Shown here: positions 27,155 to 36,519 of the stretch, piece by piece
Position numbering within the stretch: position 1 is the stretch's first letter
Layout: the number at the start of each line of letters is the position of its first letter
NCBI GenBank assembly: GCA_947311115.1
Contig: CAMZKE010000007.1
Span: forward strand, 1 to 62,621
Length of the DNA: 62,621 bases
Reading direction: 5' to 3'
Source of the DNA: an uncultured Bacteroidales bacterium
Lineage (GTDB): Bacteria; Bacteroidota; Bacteroidia; Bacteroidales; JAFGXI01
Position numbers and translations under genes: made by a program
The notes under the pieces: generated by a model
What the model saw: only the letters and a program-made list of their open reading frames with translations
Told to the model about the DNA's origin: nothing
Databases searched by the model: none

Positions 27155-28048
27155 TTATAAATTTATTAATTCAATATTATTGGCACGTGTGTGTTTCCAG
27201 CGTTTGTGTGACCAAAGCCAAAACTCCGGTTTTTCCTTTATCACATTTTCAAGATGCTTTACGTGCTTTTTTGTTATTTCGTATTCTTTGGTATCTTTTG
27301 TATTCTCGAAAAGCAATGTAAACTTAGCCTTATACTGTCCTCTGCCGGTACGGTACACATCAAGATAAACTATTGCATAATCTAATTTTTTTGCTAATTT
27401 TTCAGGACCTAAAAAAAATGCTGTTTCTTGATTTAGAAATTTAGTCCAAAATTTTGTTTCCGGTGGCGGAGCTTGGTCGGCAGCAAACCAAACAATGTTT
27501 GGAGTGTTTTCTTTTTGTAATGTTAACATTCGCTTAAAAGCTTTTTCCATTGATACGGTTTCTAAGCCAAATTTCTCACGTAATCCTCGTAGAAAAACAT
27601 CGAAATTTCCGTTTGATAAAGATTTATAAAGAGCTAAAAATTTATAATTTACAATATTACCAAAAAAAGTAAACCATTCCCAATTTCCGTAATGTGCAGA
27701 TATTAGCATAATATTTTTGTCCTTTTTTTTCAATTCATCAAAAATTTCAATATTCTCGTAAGTCCAATGTTTTTCTATTTCTTTGCGAGAAATATGAATA
27801 AGTTTAAAAGCTTCTAAAAAAATATCGACAAGATTTTTATAAAAAATTTTTTCAATTTGTTTTAATTCTTTTTCAAATTTTTCGGGAAATGCTTTTTTTA
27901 GATTGGTAGAAACAACCTCTCTTCTGTATCCGATAAGGTAATAAATTATAAAATATAAAAAGTCGGATAAAAGATAATAACAGCAAAAAGGCAATAAAGT
28001 TACAATCCAAATAAAGACATAAAATATTTTAAAGCCAATTTTGTTCAT
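27155..28048 (-). CDS. LpxL/HtrB-type lysophospholipid (lipid A) acyltransferase
   Basis: Membrane-anchored acyltransferase of 297 aa. An N-terminal hydrophobic anchor (about 7-40) precedes the catalytic HX4E motif in SAHYGNWEWF. 'FAADQAPPPETKFWTKFLNQ' and FFLGPEKLAKK are the substrate-loop and P-loop motifs of LpxL/LpxM-type enzymes, and the C-terminal EFWLWSHKRWKH is characteristic. It likely adds a secondary acyl chain to lipid A. CAAAGTTA at 28054-28061 (TAACTTTG on the minus strand) is a possible internal promoter between the permease genes and this one. Confidence 0.9.
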   Translation of the reverse strand: MNKIGFKIFYVFIWIVTLLPFCCYYLLSDFLYFIIYYLIGYRREVVSTNLKKAFPEKFEKELKQIEKIFYKNLVDIFLEAFKLIHISRKEIEKHWTYENIEIFDELKKKDKNIMLISAHYGNWEWFTFFGNIVNYKFLALYKSLSNGNFDVFLRGLREKFGLETVSMEKAFKRMLTLQKENTPNIVWFAADQAPPPETKFWTKFLNQETAFFLGPEKLAKKLDYAIVYLDVYRTGRGQYKAKFTLLFENTKDTKEYEITKKHVKHLENVIKEKPEFWLWSHKRWKHTRANNIELINL

Positions 28049-28074
28049 ACTCGCAAAGTTAATATTTGATAATG

Positions 28075-29268
28075 TTAAACACTAACTTTTTTAACAAGTT
28101 TTTTTACTAATAAACTTGCAATTCCTAAATATGCGAATAATAATATCCAAATATGTAACCAATTATAGAAAACATCGTTAAATGTTGCACCTCTTTGAGT
28201 AAGAGCTAAAAAACCTTTAATTGCAGGGGTGCTTGGTATTATTTGAGATAGCCACACTTGCCACTGAGGCATAGCTTGTGTTGGCCACGAAAAACCTGTT
28301 AAAAATATAAACGGAATACTTGTAAAAAGTAGTATCATTAATGCCTGTTCACGTTTTTTAAAGAAAGCAGAAATTGTTATTCCCATATATATAACTGCAA
28401 ACAAAAAAGGTGTTAAAAACACAAACATTTCGAAATAGTTACCTCGCATTGGGAAACTAAAAAGCCGAAAAACAATTACAAAAACATATAGTGCATTAAA
28501 TAAATATACAGTATAATATGCAATACTTTTACCTATTACTATGGATAATGAACCACCAATTTCAAGTCCGATAGGCAGCAAAAAATGGTCTTTTTCCCTT
28601 TCTTTTGTTGTACCACCAATTAAGCCAATACCAAGTAAAAGTGTTTGTTGCAATATTAACAAAAGTACTGCCGGCATTACATAACTTGCATAACCTCCTT
28701 TCGGGTTATAAAGTGCGTAAGTTTCAATAGGAAGTGGGTCTCTGTTATCAAAAGCTTGTTTTAATTGTTCTTTTTTTGAAATTCTACGTTGTATTTCTAT
28801 GCCTGCCGAAAGCGTACCAATAGTATAATTTGCAGCAGTCATAATTTGTTTATAAATAATCATGTAAGAAGCATCAGCATATACTGTAACAACAGCTGTT
28901 TCCGATTTATATATTTTTTTATTAAAATCTGCCGGAATAACAACTACACCATAAATTTCAGATTTTTTAAACATTTCTTTTGCTTGGTTAAAATCAGGTG
29001 TTTTTATTATTACATTTACCTCATCAGATGCATCTAGCATTGAAATTAATTTACGACTTAAATCGCTATCGTTTTCATCTACAACAGCAATAGGTACATC
29101 TTTTGCCAACTCATTATTGTAGGCAAGCGAATATATTATTGGATATACAACTACTGCAATTATAAACAATGTTACTACACCTGCATCACGAAATATAGTT
29201 TTGTATTCGTTTAACCAAACATCGATAATGTTATTAAAGAAATTATATGTTGTTTTTTTATCTTTCAA
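28075..29268 (-). CDS. ABC-2 type permease (second of pair)
   Basis: Membrane protein of 397 aa with the YhhJ/YbhR-like layout: one N-terminal helix (about 32-50), a large extracytoplasmic domain (about 55-190; 'VVVIPADFNKKIY', 'VYADASYMIIYKQIM'), then five C-terminal helices. It is homologous to the adjacent permease, so the two probably form a heterodimeric channel. In this family the permeases work with an HlyD adaptor and TolC in drug or metabolite export. The expected ATPase is not encoded in the operon. Six bases separate it from the other permease gene. Confidence 0.87.
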   Translation of the reverse strand: MKDKKTTYNFFNNIIDVWLNEYKTIFRDAGVVTLFIIAVVVYPIIYSLAYNNELAKDVPIAVVDENDSDLSRKLISMLDASDEVNVIIKTPDFNQAKEMFKKSEIYGVVVIPADFNKKIYKSETAVVTVYADASYMIIYKQIMTAANYTIGTLSAGIEIQRRISKKEQLKQAFDNRDPLPIETYALYNPKGGYASYVMPAVLLLILQQTLLLGIGLIGGTTKEREKDHFLLPIGLEIGGSLSIVIGKSIAYYTVYLFNALYVFVIVFRLFSFPMRGNYFEMFVFLTPFLFAVIYMGITISAFFKKREQALMILLFTSIPFIFLTGFSWPTQAMPQWQVWLSQIIPSTPAIKGFLALTQRGATFNDVFYNWLHIWILLFAYLGIASLLVKKLVKKVSV

Positions 29269-29274
29269 TTTTTT

Positions 29275-30447
29275 TTACGATTTACCCCAATATTTTTCTT
29301 TTGTTATTAATGCTTTCATTCTTGGTATAAGCAAAAATGGAAGAGCTATAAATATACTAAGTATTAAAAACGATGAAACAGAATAGTATAAATCTAAACC
29401 TTTCATAGCCTCGTTAATATATATTTTTAAGTAATGTGTGTACGGAAATATTTGCGAAAAAGCTTGCATATAATTAACCATTGCAATTGCCGGAAATGTT
29501 AATCCTGCAAAAGAAAAAGCCAACGATGCGTATGCAGCCCCCAAGCTTAATGCTAAGCGTACATTTGGCAAAACAGTAATTAACACTACTCCCATCGCCA
29601 TATATGCATAAACAAAAAATACAGTTGCTATAAAAATTATAAAAATATTTCCATTTTGTGGAGCTCCAACAATTTTAAATAAAATTGTATTCATAAAAAA
29701 TGCTTCAATAATAAAAACTATTGAATAAGGAAGTAGCTTTCCGGTAAGTGCAACAATTACGCTGTTGCTCGATATTTTGTACCACTGGTTTGCTGTATGA
29801 TATTTAAGTTCGCTACCAATAACGTAAATTGTTGTTGACAAAATAAACATTAGTAACATAACCGGCAGCAAACCTGTTACAAGATAATATGAGTAATTAA
29901 TATAAGGATTATAAAGGGCGTGCGATTCAATACGTATTGGCTGTATATTATTAAATGCTTGTGCAAGCATTTCTTTGTCTTTTGACATACGCTTTTGCAT
30001 GTTAATACCTGCCGACATTGTTTTAATTGTTTTTATTATTGATACGCTAACACCGCTTCCTGCACTTAAATTCATATTTGAAAAAAACAATACTATTTTT
30101 TTGGGATTACCCGAATATACTGCATTTTCTAATCCTTTAGGTATTTTTAACACCCCTACAACATCGCCTTTTTCAATTAAATGTTTACCTTCTTGTAATG
30201 ATGTTACTTGTTTTGTAAACTCCACCTCCGGAGTGGCTTCTATCCAAGAAATAATTTGTCGTGAGAGTGATGAATTATCAGCATCGTAAATTGCAACAGG
30301 GTAGCCATCGGCTTTACCTTGACTAAACATTGTGGTAAAAAGCAAAAATGTAAATAACGGAAGTATAAATAATAACCAAAGGTAAATTGTCTCTGATTTT
30401 ATTCGTTTAAGCTCACGATATATTACTGCTTTTAAGCCTGTTGTCAT
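29275..30447 (-). CDS. ABC-2 type permease (first of pair)
   Basis: Membrane protein of 390 aa with the same topology as its neighbour: N-terminal helix (about 21-40), a periplasmic domain with 'VAIYDADNSSLSRQIISWIE' and GVLKIPKGLENAVYSGN, and five or six C-terminal helices. 'ALYNPYINYSYYLVTGLLP' matches the ABC2_membrane_3 family. It starts 14 bp after the HlyD-like gene and clearly belongs with it as part of a tripartite exporter. Confidence 0.88.
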   Translation of the reverse strand: MTTGLKAVIYRELKRIKSETIYLWLLFILPLFTFLLFTTMFSQGKADGYPVAIYDADNSSLSRQIISWIEATPEVEFTKQVTSLQEGKHLIEKGDVVGVLKIPKGLENAVYSGNPKKIVLFFSNMNLSAGSGVSVSIIKTIKTMSAGINMQKRMSKDKEMLAQAFNNIQPIRIESHALYNPYINYSYYLVTGLLPVMLLMFILSTTIYVIGSELKYHTANQWYKISSNSVIVALTGKLLPYSIVFIIEAFFMNTILFKIVGAPQNGNIFIIFIATVFFVYAYMAMGVVLITVLPNVRLALSLGAAYASLAFSFAGLTFPAIAMVNYMQAFSQIFPYTHYLKIYINEAMKGLDLYYSVSSFLILSIFIALPFLLIPRMKALITKEKYWGKS

Positions 30448-30461
30448 TTTTTATAGCTTAA

Positions 30462-31448
30462 TTATTCTTGCTTACTCCAGTTAATAAGGGCTGTCATTCC
30501 CGGGCGTAAATCTTTAACTTTTTCAATAGGTTTTGCTTTTACCTCAAAAGTTTTCATATCGAAATCGCCGGTAGTTTTTGTAGCTTTCCAAGTAGCAAAA
30601 TCGCCTAAAGGATTAATATAATTTACCTTAACTTTTATTTCTTTGTTACTTAATGCAGGAATAAAAACAGTGAGTTCTTTATCCATTTTTATTTTGGTAA
30701 GATAATCCTCTCTAATATTAAATGTAAACCACACATCGTTTAAATCAACAATTGTAACTACAGGAAAGCCGGTATTTATAAGTTCGCCTTCTTGCGAAAT
30801 AATACTTGCAACTTCGCCATCTATAGGCGATTTAAGGTTTGCTTCGCTTAAATATGAATCTAATTCTTGGATAACACCTGATGCTTGGTCAACAAGAGCA
30901 TCAGCTCCCATTTTATCTTCGTATCTTGCTCCGTTGCGTGCCATATCGTATTGCGATTTCGCGGCACGTTGGGTTGCTTTTGCTGCTTTGTATTGTGCTG
31001 TTACTTCGTCGAGTTTTTGAGCAGGAACAACACCTTCGTCATATAGTTTTTTTACACGTTTATAAGTTTTTTCATATACCTCAACACCAGCTTTCGATTT
31101 TTCCCACATATCTTTAGCACCTCTTATTTGCTCTTCTCTTGCTCCGTTTGTTGCTTTAATGCTTTGCGATTCAGCTGCATTTCGTGCCGATTGAGCTTGA
31201 ACAAGCTTTGCATCTAATTCAGGTGTTCCTATTTGTATTAATGTATCTCCTTTTTTTACTTTTTGCCCCGGCGAAACAATTATTTTATCAATTCTGCCAG
31301 GTATTTTACTTGCGACTTTTATATTTTTTGCTTCAACTTCGCCTTGTAAAATAACATCAGGCGGATTAGCCATTAACCAACCTGCAATTATAACTATCGA
31401 CAATACTATTAGTGCCGCAATTCCAATTATAATATTTTTCGATTTCAT
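30462..31448 (-). CDS. HlyD-family membrane-fusion (adaptor) protein
   Basis: Periplasmic adaptor of 328 aa anchored by an N-terminal helix (about 6-26). A biotinyl-lipoyl half-motif follows (VASKIPGRIDKIIVSPGQKV), then a long coiled-coil hairpin rich in Ala/Lys/Glu (about 75-200), the second lipoyl half (SPIDGEVASIISQEGELIN) and a beta-barrel 'VWFTFNIREDYLTKI'. This is the YhiI/YbhG subfamily that pairs with two ABC-2 permeases. It connects the inner-membrane permeases to TolC, encoded directly upstream. Confidence 0.9.
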   Translation of the reverse strand: MKSKNIIIGIAALIVLSIVIIAGWLMANPPDVILQGEVEAKNIKVASKIPGRIDKIIVSPGQKVKKGDTLIQIGTPELDAKLVQAQSARNAAESQSIKATNGAREEQIRGAKDMWEKSKAGVEVYEKTYKRVKKLYDEGVVPAQKLDEVTAQYKAAKATQRAAKSQYDMARNGARYEDKMGADALVDQASGVIQELDSYLSEANLKSPIDGEVASIISQEGELINTGFPVVTIVDLNDVWFTFNIREDYLTKIKMDKELTVFIPALSNKEIKVKVNYINPLGDFATWKATKTTGDFDMKTFEVKAKPIEKVKDLRPGMTALINWSKQE

Positions 31449-31482
31449 ATTTTGTTTCTTTAAAGTGAGTTATAGTTTAATT

Positions 31483-32865
31483 TTACTCAAAATCTTCTTT
31501 TTCTCTGTCTGCACGTTTGCTATACTCTAAAAATAAATCTGATTTACCTGAAAATTCTAATAATTTAGCTAAAGTGTAAACATAATCGTTCATTATTTTT
31601 AATCTTCCAACTTTTACTTTGTTTAGGGTTATTTCTGCATCAACCAAATCTTTTGAAGTAGCAAAGCCTTCGGCAAAAGCTTTTTGTTGTACTCGCAAAT
31701 ATTCTTTTGCAAAATTATATGTTGTTGTCATAGTTTTAAGTTGCTCAACATAGGATTGCATTTCGTTATAAAGTTTATTAATGTATGTTGATATATCTGC
31801 CATTGCTTTACTTTGTATATAGTTAACTCTATCAATAGTAGCTTTGGCTGCTTGGGCTTTATATGTTCTTGCAGCACCATCAAAAATAGTCCATCTTAAA
31901 TTTACACCAATAAACCATTCGGGTATTAAATGTGTTAATTGATATTGAGCCAGCTCTTTATTTCCAACAATAGCAATAGCAGGTAAATAATCGGCTCTTT
32001 TAATATTATAGTTTTGCTTTGCTAGTATTTTTTTCGATTCAACTTGTTTTAATAACGGATTATTTTCTCGAGCAGCTTGTTGAAAATACTCTACACTTTC
32101 AATATTTTTAACTAAAAACAGCTCGGAAACAACATCAACATCTGATGAGTCGGCTAATGTATTTTTTAAAGCGTCATTTACTGTATTTGCCTTATTTATA
32201 GCACTCTGTAAATCAGCCTTTGCTTGTGATACCGATATGTTTGCATATAATAACTGAGCTTTAGAAATCATACCATTTTCTTCTAATTTTTCGGCATTAT
32301 GCTTATGTAGAAGCATTGCATTATAAACATTTCGATATAACTCAACTGCTTTTTTTGCTAATCTGTATCCGTAATAACGCTGAACTAATTCGGTATTTAA
32401 TTCGTTTTGCGTTTGAACTATTTTATATTGTGCTTCGTTAATATTTGCATCCATAGCTCGGTTTGCTGCACGAATTTTACCTCCGTTAAATATTGGCCAA
32501 ATAAAATTAATATTAGCTGCGGCAAACTCCTCTTGTTGAAGAACTAAACTACTTGGCAACATTTTATTTGCAGGTATATTTGCAGCATTTCGATATGCAT
32601 CGGCAAAGCCACTAATATCTAAACCAACATCTTGGTCAAGTTTCATATACGATGCTGAAAATGATATTCTTGGCAAATATAATCCTCTTGTAGTTTTACG
32701 TTTATATTCATTCGATTTTTTTTCTGCTTCTGCACTTTTAAGTGCAAAATTATTATTATTCATTTGCGTTAAGGCTTGCTCAAATGTTAATTCCTTAACA
32801 TTTGATTGAGACATTAATTTTAAACTAAATAATAATAATAATATAAGTATGTTTATTGTTTTCAT
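31483..32865 (-). CDS. TolC-family outer-membrane efflux protein
   Basis: Outer-membrane channel protein of 460 aa with a signal peptide (LLFSLKLMSQ). The two-fold repeat of long amphipathic helices is visible: LTFEQALTQMNNNNFALKSAE at the start (about 25-45, quoted in part by its first 20 residues) and a second 'ENNPLLKQVESKKILAKQNY' at about 270. Beta segments include SFSASYMKLDQDVGL and AIAIVGNKELAQY. It supplies the outer-membrane exit of the tripartite exporter encoded downstream. Confidence 0.9.
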   Translation of the reverse strand: MKTINILILLLLFSLKLMSQSNVKELTFEQALTQMNNNNFALKSAEAEKKSNEYKRKTTRGLYLPRISFSASYMKLDQDVGLDISGFADAYRNAANIPANKMLPSSLVLQQEEFAAANINFIWPIFNGGKIRAANRAMDANINEAQYKIVQTQNELNTELVQRYYGYRLAKKAVELYRNVYNAMLLHKHNAEKLEENGMISKAQLLYANISVSQAKADLQSAINKANTVNDALKNTLADSSDVDVVSELFLVKNIESVEYFQQAARENNPLLKQVESKKILAKQNYNIKRADYLPAIAIVGNKELAQYQLTHLIPEWFIGVNLRWTIFDGAARTYKAQAAKATIDRVNYIQSKAMADISTYINKLYNEMQSYVEQLKTMTTTYNFAKEYLRVQQKAFAEGFATSKDLVDAEITLNKVKVGRLKIMNDYVYTLAKLLEFSGKSDLFLEYSKRADREKEDFE

Positions 32866-32874
32866 TTTTATAAA

Positions 32875-33471
32875 TTAAATATTGTATGCAATACCAAGTC
32901 TAATACCTATATAAGTTAACTTTTGCTCACCATAAGTGATATTATAACCACTTTTAAGCAACACTGACATATCTTTTGCAAACATATATGAAAGCCCAAT
33001 ATTTGGATAAATTCCAAACTCGTTATAATATTCTTTTCTAGTATCAGAGGTGTATTCTCCTATTTGTTTTTGCTTTTGTTCCATAAAATTACCGCCAAAA
33101 GCAAAACTTAAAATTACATTAAATTTCTTTTTATGAAAAAACGTATAATTTGCCGATAACATTAATGGGAAAGTATAATAGTTTATTTCGTAATCGTAAT
33201 CAAATATTGTTGTATTTGTATTTTTAAACTCTTCTTCAAATGAGTTTTTTGCTCTAAAAGAATTAAATCCAAAAAGTATTCCTCCACTAAGCCCGGTTTC
33301 TTTATAAAAATAATAAATTTCTGATATTACACCTATTCCGTTTTGGTAATTTTTAGAAAAATCTGTCGATTGTGGTAAACTATAATTTGCTGTAATATCC
33401 ATTTTAAATTGTGAAAATGAATTTGTTATGCTTAAAACAAAAACTGTTGTTATTATAAATATCTTATACAT
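32875..33471 (-). CDS. Small outer-membrane beta-barrel protein
   Basis: Protein of 198 aa with a signal peptide ending SITNSFS. Alternating hydrophobic strands with aromatic ends run through it ('VISEIYYFYKETGLSGGIL', INYYTFPLMLSANYTFF, VILSFAFGGNF, 'SVLLKSGYNITYGEQ'), and the last strand ends in aromatic-hydrophobic residues, as expected for an eight- or ten-stranded OmpW/PorT-like barrel. It is the first gene of the exporter operon, 9 bp before tolC. Function is unknown; placement suggests an envelope role linked to the exporter. Confidence 0.75.
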   Translation of the reverse strand: MYKIFIITTVFVLSITNSFSQFKMDITANYSLPQSTDFSKNYQNGIGVISEIYYFYKETGLSGGILFGFNSFRAKNSFEEEFKNTNTTIFDYDYEINYYTFPLMLSANYTFFHKKKFNVILSFAFGGNFMEQKQKQIGEYTSDTRKEYYNEFGIYPNIGLSYMFAKDMSVLLKSGYNITYGEQKLTYIGIRLGIAYNI

Positions 33472-33527
33472 AAATTTGATAGTAATAATTTATGCAAAAA
33501 TACATTATTATATTTTATTATTTAGAA

Positions 33528-34628
33528 TTATTTTAAGAAAAAGGCAACACTTATACCAAGATAGTTGCCAACAATATAACCTAAAATACCGATACTTATT
33601 CCCGGTATTAATAATGCTTTATTTTTAGTATAACCTATAATTAGTGGCACAAAAGCAGGCGAGCAAATTAATGAAACAGCTACAATTATAACAAAATCGA
33701 GTGGTATTTTAAATATTTTAGAAAGTAATAAATGTAAAAGAAATGTTGATAATAACACAGTAGCAACATAAGCTAAAACCCATAAACTATCAAGATTTAA
33801 CGTCGTTATATCCATCATTGATGAAACTCCGAAACTAAAAATAATTATAAATATATTACCTAAATTAAATGCAGATTCTTTGTTGTACGATTTTATAATA
33901 AAGGGAGTTATTATTGAAAAAGTTGTGATAAAAATAATAATTGCAACAGTTAAATTATTAGGAAACACAAAACTACTTATTGCATACGAAACTGCTACTA
34001 TCACTAAAGTAATTACAAATAAAAGTAAATAATTATATTTTGACTTTTCAAGTATCTTATCTTTACCCTTATGTATTTCTGATTTTATGATATTATTTCT
34101 GTTTAATATTTTCATTAATAATATTGCAAATAATAAAAATACAGCTGTAATTATCATATCTGATATTGTTAGCGTTAAAAATGTGTTAGTATCTAAAACT
34201 AATGCTGTTTGTATTGCCACCATATTTGGAGTACCACCGGTATATAAACCAAAAAGAATACCTGATATTTTCCAAAGCTCATTAATTTTATCCTGAAAAA
34301 GATAATAACTAAATAAAATAACAATAGTTAATGATATAAACCCCAATAATCCAACAATAATTGATTTACCTAATTGACTAAAAATATCTTTAATATTATT
34401 TGAAATGATTAGTAATGGCAATGCTAACAATGCTGAAGCATAAGTAACATTTTCTTTTATTGGTATAGCTAATTCTGTATCGAAATTAATAATAGAAAAC
34501 ATAACTCCTAAAATATAGGCTATTAGAACAGCACCAATATCTCTAATTATTTTAATTTTAGTTTGCGAATATGCTAAAATTAAAGGCACTGAGATTAGTA
34601 TTAAAAGTAGAAAAAGCTCACTTATCAT
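33528..34628 (-). CDS. DUF819 family membrane protein
   Basis: Polytopic inner-membrane protein of 366 aa with about ten helices. 'LFGLYTGGTPNMVAIQTAL' in the middle and FGVSSMMDITTLN plus 'SLICSPAFVPLIIGYTKNK' near the C-terminus are the conserved motifs of the DUF819 (YjcL-like) family, distantly like Na+/solute carriers. Substrate is unknown. It lies 56 bp upstream of the exporter operon and may have its own promoter; it is divergent from the Usp gene. Confidence 0.82.
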   Translation of the reverse strand: MISELFLLLILISVPLILAYSQTKIKIIRDIGAVLIAYILGVMFSIINFDTELAIPIKENVTYASALLALPLLIISNNIKDIFSQLGKSIIVGLLGFISLTIVILFSYYLFQDKINELWKISGILFGLYTGGTPNMVAIQTALVLDTNTFLTLTISDMIITAVFLLFAILLMKILNRNNIIKSEIHKGKDKILEKSKYNYLLLFVITLVIVAVSYAISSFVFPNNLTVAIIIFITTFSIITPFIIKSYNKESAFNLGNIFIIIFSFGVSSMMDITTLNLDSLWVLAYVATVLLSTFLLHLLLSKIFKIPLDFVIIVAVSLICSPAFVPLIIGYTKNKALLIPGISIGILGYIVGNYLGISVAFFLK

Positions 34629-34728
34629 AAAAAAAATGTAAATTTATTGGCTAAAGTAATATTTTATAATTATTTTCGTTAAATTAATCAAAACTTATTA
34701 TAAAAAATAAAGCATAAACTAACAACTG

Positions 34729-35511
34729 ATGGAAATAATAAGAAAAAGTATTTTTGTTCCTTGGGATTATACTGATAAAGCCAAACTTGCTTTTGAACAC
34801 GCCTATAATTTATCAAAAACATTTAATAAAGAAATTGTTCTTGTGAATGTAGTAGATAAAGAAAAATATGTGGCTGATGCTGTGCCGAAATTAAAAGATG
34901 AGGCTGATCGTCTTCAAGCAGAGAATAATCTTAATGTTAAATATATTGTTGCTGCCGGTAATTTATTTAAAACTATACCTTCAGTTGCAAAAGAAAAAGA
35001 TGCCGCATTAATTGTAATGGGAATGCACTCTAGTAAGCGTTCAATGAAAACAGTAATGGGTTCTGAAGTTCCGTTTTACCTTGTGCAAGACAAACCTAAA
35101 AGAGACCATATTGTTGATGTAGTTGTACCTATTGATACTAATGATAAAAATAGAGTGCAATTAAATTGGGTTATATATATAGCGAAACATTTTAAATGTA
35201 ATATTAATATAATAAAACCATTTATTAGCAACGATTCTAAAAACAGAAAAATGAAAGCAAATATGTTTTTTGCAAGAAGAGCATTAGATGGCAAAGATGT
35301 AGTTTATGGAATTAGAACATCAAAAAGAGAAGATAAATGGAATCATGCGGTAGCTAAATTTGCAAATGAAATAGATGCCGATTTAATATTTATTATGTCT
35401 CATGATTTTAAAAAATTTATGAAACGTATGGAAGGTGAAAACCTTAGAATCCCTATTATATGTATTAACCCTGCAACAGGGTTGACTCTGTTACCAGGTA
35501 AATTTGCATAA
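34729..35511 (+). CDS. Universal stress protein, two Usp domains
   Basis: Cytoplasmic protein of 260 aa with an N-terminal Usp domain (about 5-115): FVPWDYTDKAKLAFEHAYNL, a VVDKEKY segment and VMGMHSSKRSMKTVMGSEVP, a clear form of the Usp GX2GX9GS nucleotide-binding motif. The second half (about 125-255) repeats the fold more weakly (VVVPIDTNDKNRVQLNWVIY; a final LIFIMSHD). The second G-x-x-G motif is degraded, so probably only the first domain binds ATP. It is monocistronic with a strong terminator. Confidence 0.85.
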   Translation: MEIIRKSIFVPWDYTDKAKLAFEHAYNLSKTFNKEIVLVNVVDKEKYVADAVPKLKDEADRLQAENNLNVKYIVAAGNLFKTIPSVAKEKDAALIVMGMHSSKRSMKTVMGSEVPFYLVQDKPKRDHIVDVVVPIDTNDKNRVQLNWVIYIAKHFKCNINIIKPFISNDSKNRKMKANMFFARRALDGKDVVYGIRTSKREDKWNHAVAKFANEIDADLIFIMSHDFKKFMKRMEGENLRIPIICINPATGLTLLPGKFA

Positions 35512-35514
35512 AAT

Positions 35515-35549
35515 AAAAAAAGCTTGTCTTTCACAGACAAGCTTTTTTT
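35515..35549. terminator. Bidirectional terminator between Usp and DUF3078 genes
   Basis: AAAAAAAGCTTGTCT and AGACAAGCTTTTTTT form a 15-bp stem with loop TTCAC. Runs of A and T on each side let it serve both convergent genes. Confidence 0.9.
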
Positions 35550-35566
35550 ATAATTTGTATTAAACT

Positions 35567-36496
35567 TTAATTATTAAACTTATAAATTAGACCAACTGCA
35601 ATAGCCTCTTTAAATTGTGTTTTAGGTCCATAAGTTGGATTTCCATTAGCATCGTTAGGTCCAATAATATCTACATTATCATCGTATATTAAATGAGTTT
35701 TAATTGATGCATTAAGAAAGCTATTAACCTTCATTATCAATTCCACTTTCCAATCAACATCAACATTCTGAGGGTCTTCAAGATAGTTTGAGTATAAATC
35801 AAGCGTAGTTGAAAAATTAACATTTTTCGTAATTTCATGTTTAAACATAAATTTAAGATATGCACCAAGTTCTAATCTTGTTTTTTCTGCTGCAATTAAA
35901 TTACCATTTGCATCAATTTCTTCCTTTTGCACGCCAAATGCACCATACTTAGACAAAGTATCATCGTTTACAATAATGTATTTCATTGTTACAGGCGATA
36001 CGTATAACGACAAATTATCGTTAGGCTTATAATCCATACCAAGACCGGCTAAAATATAAGCAGGTGCCATAAAATCTGATATATATACGTTTTTATCTAC
36101 ATAATTATCGTAATCGTAACCTTTAGCAAATTGTGATTTAAAACTAGCTTGAGCAGTATAATACCAATTCTTTGAAGCTTTATGACCCAACTTTGTGCCT
36201 ATTTCAAGTAAATCATCTGATTTTTTTAAAACATCAGTACCTTGTTGCATCAAACCATACTCAAGATTCATATAGTTATCCCACGACCATTTATCTTTTT
36301 TGTAGTTTGCAAAAAGGTGCAAAAAGGTCATTCCTGCAATAGAGTTTTGACCACCTTGTGCCCAATTTGTAAATCCAACTTGCGATGTATTAAATCCTAC
36401 ATCACCACCTAAACTCCAATTCTTTGTAGAGTCTGTTTGAGAGTTTGCAATAATTGCTGTTATTGCTAAAATTAATGTAATAGAAAGTTTTCTCAT
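35567..36496 (-). CDS. DUF3078 outer-membrane protein
   Basis: Protein of 309 aa with a signal peptide (AITAIIANSQ). The N-terminal motif WSLGGDVGFNTSQVGFTNWA, followed by GGQNSIAGM, is the hallmark of the Bacteroidota DUF3078 family. Repeated aromatic beta strands follow (WSWDNYMNLEYGLMQQG, LSLYVSPVTMKYIIV, 'VAVGLIYKF' at the end), consistent with an outer-membrane beta-barrel. Function unknown. It is 23 bp downstream of the MscS gene and likely in one transcript with it. Confidence 0.85.
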   Translation of the reverse strand: MRKLSITLILAITAIIANSQTDSTKNWSLGGDVGFNTSQVGFTNWAQGGQNSIAGMTFLHLFANYKKDKWSWDNYMNLEYGLMQQGTDVLKKSDDLLEIGTKLGHKASKNWYYTAQASFKSQFAKGYDYDNYVDKNVYISDFMAPAYILAGLGMDYKPNDNLSLYVSPVTMKYIIVNDDTLSKYGAFGVQKEEIDANGNLIAAEKTRLELGAYLKFMFKHEITKNVNFSTTLDLYSNYLEDPQNVDVDWKVELIMKVNSFLNASIKTHLIYDDNVDIIGPNDANGNPTYGPKTQFKEAIAVGLIYKFNN

Positions 36497-36519
36497 TATA
36501 TATATATATTTATTAAAAG

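Noticed and set aside
35076..35294. Minus-strand ORF inside the Usp gene and similar ORFs inside other genes
   Set aside because: These lie wholly inside well-supported genes, have no motifs and no regulatory signals.
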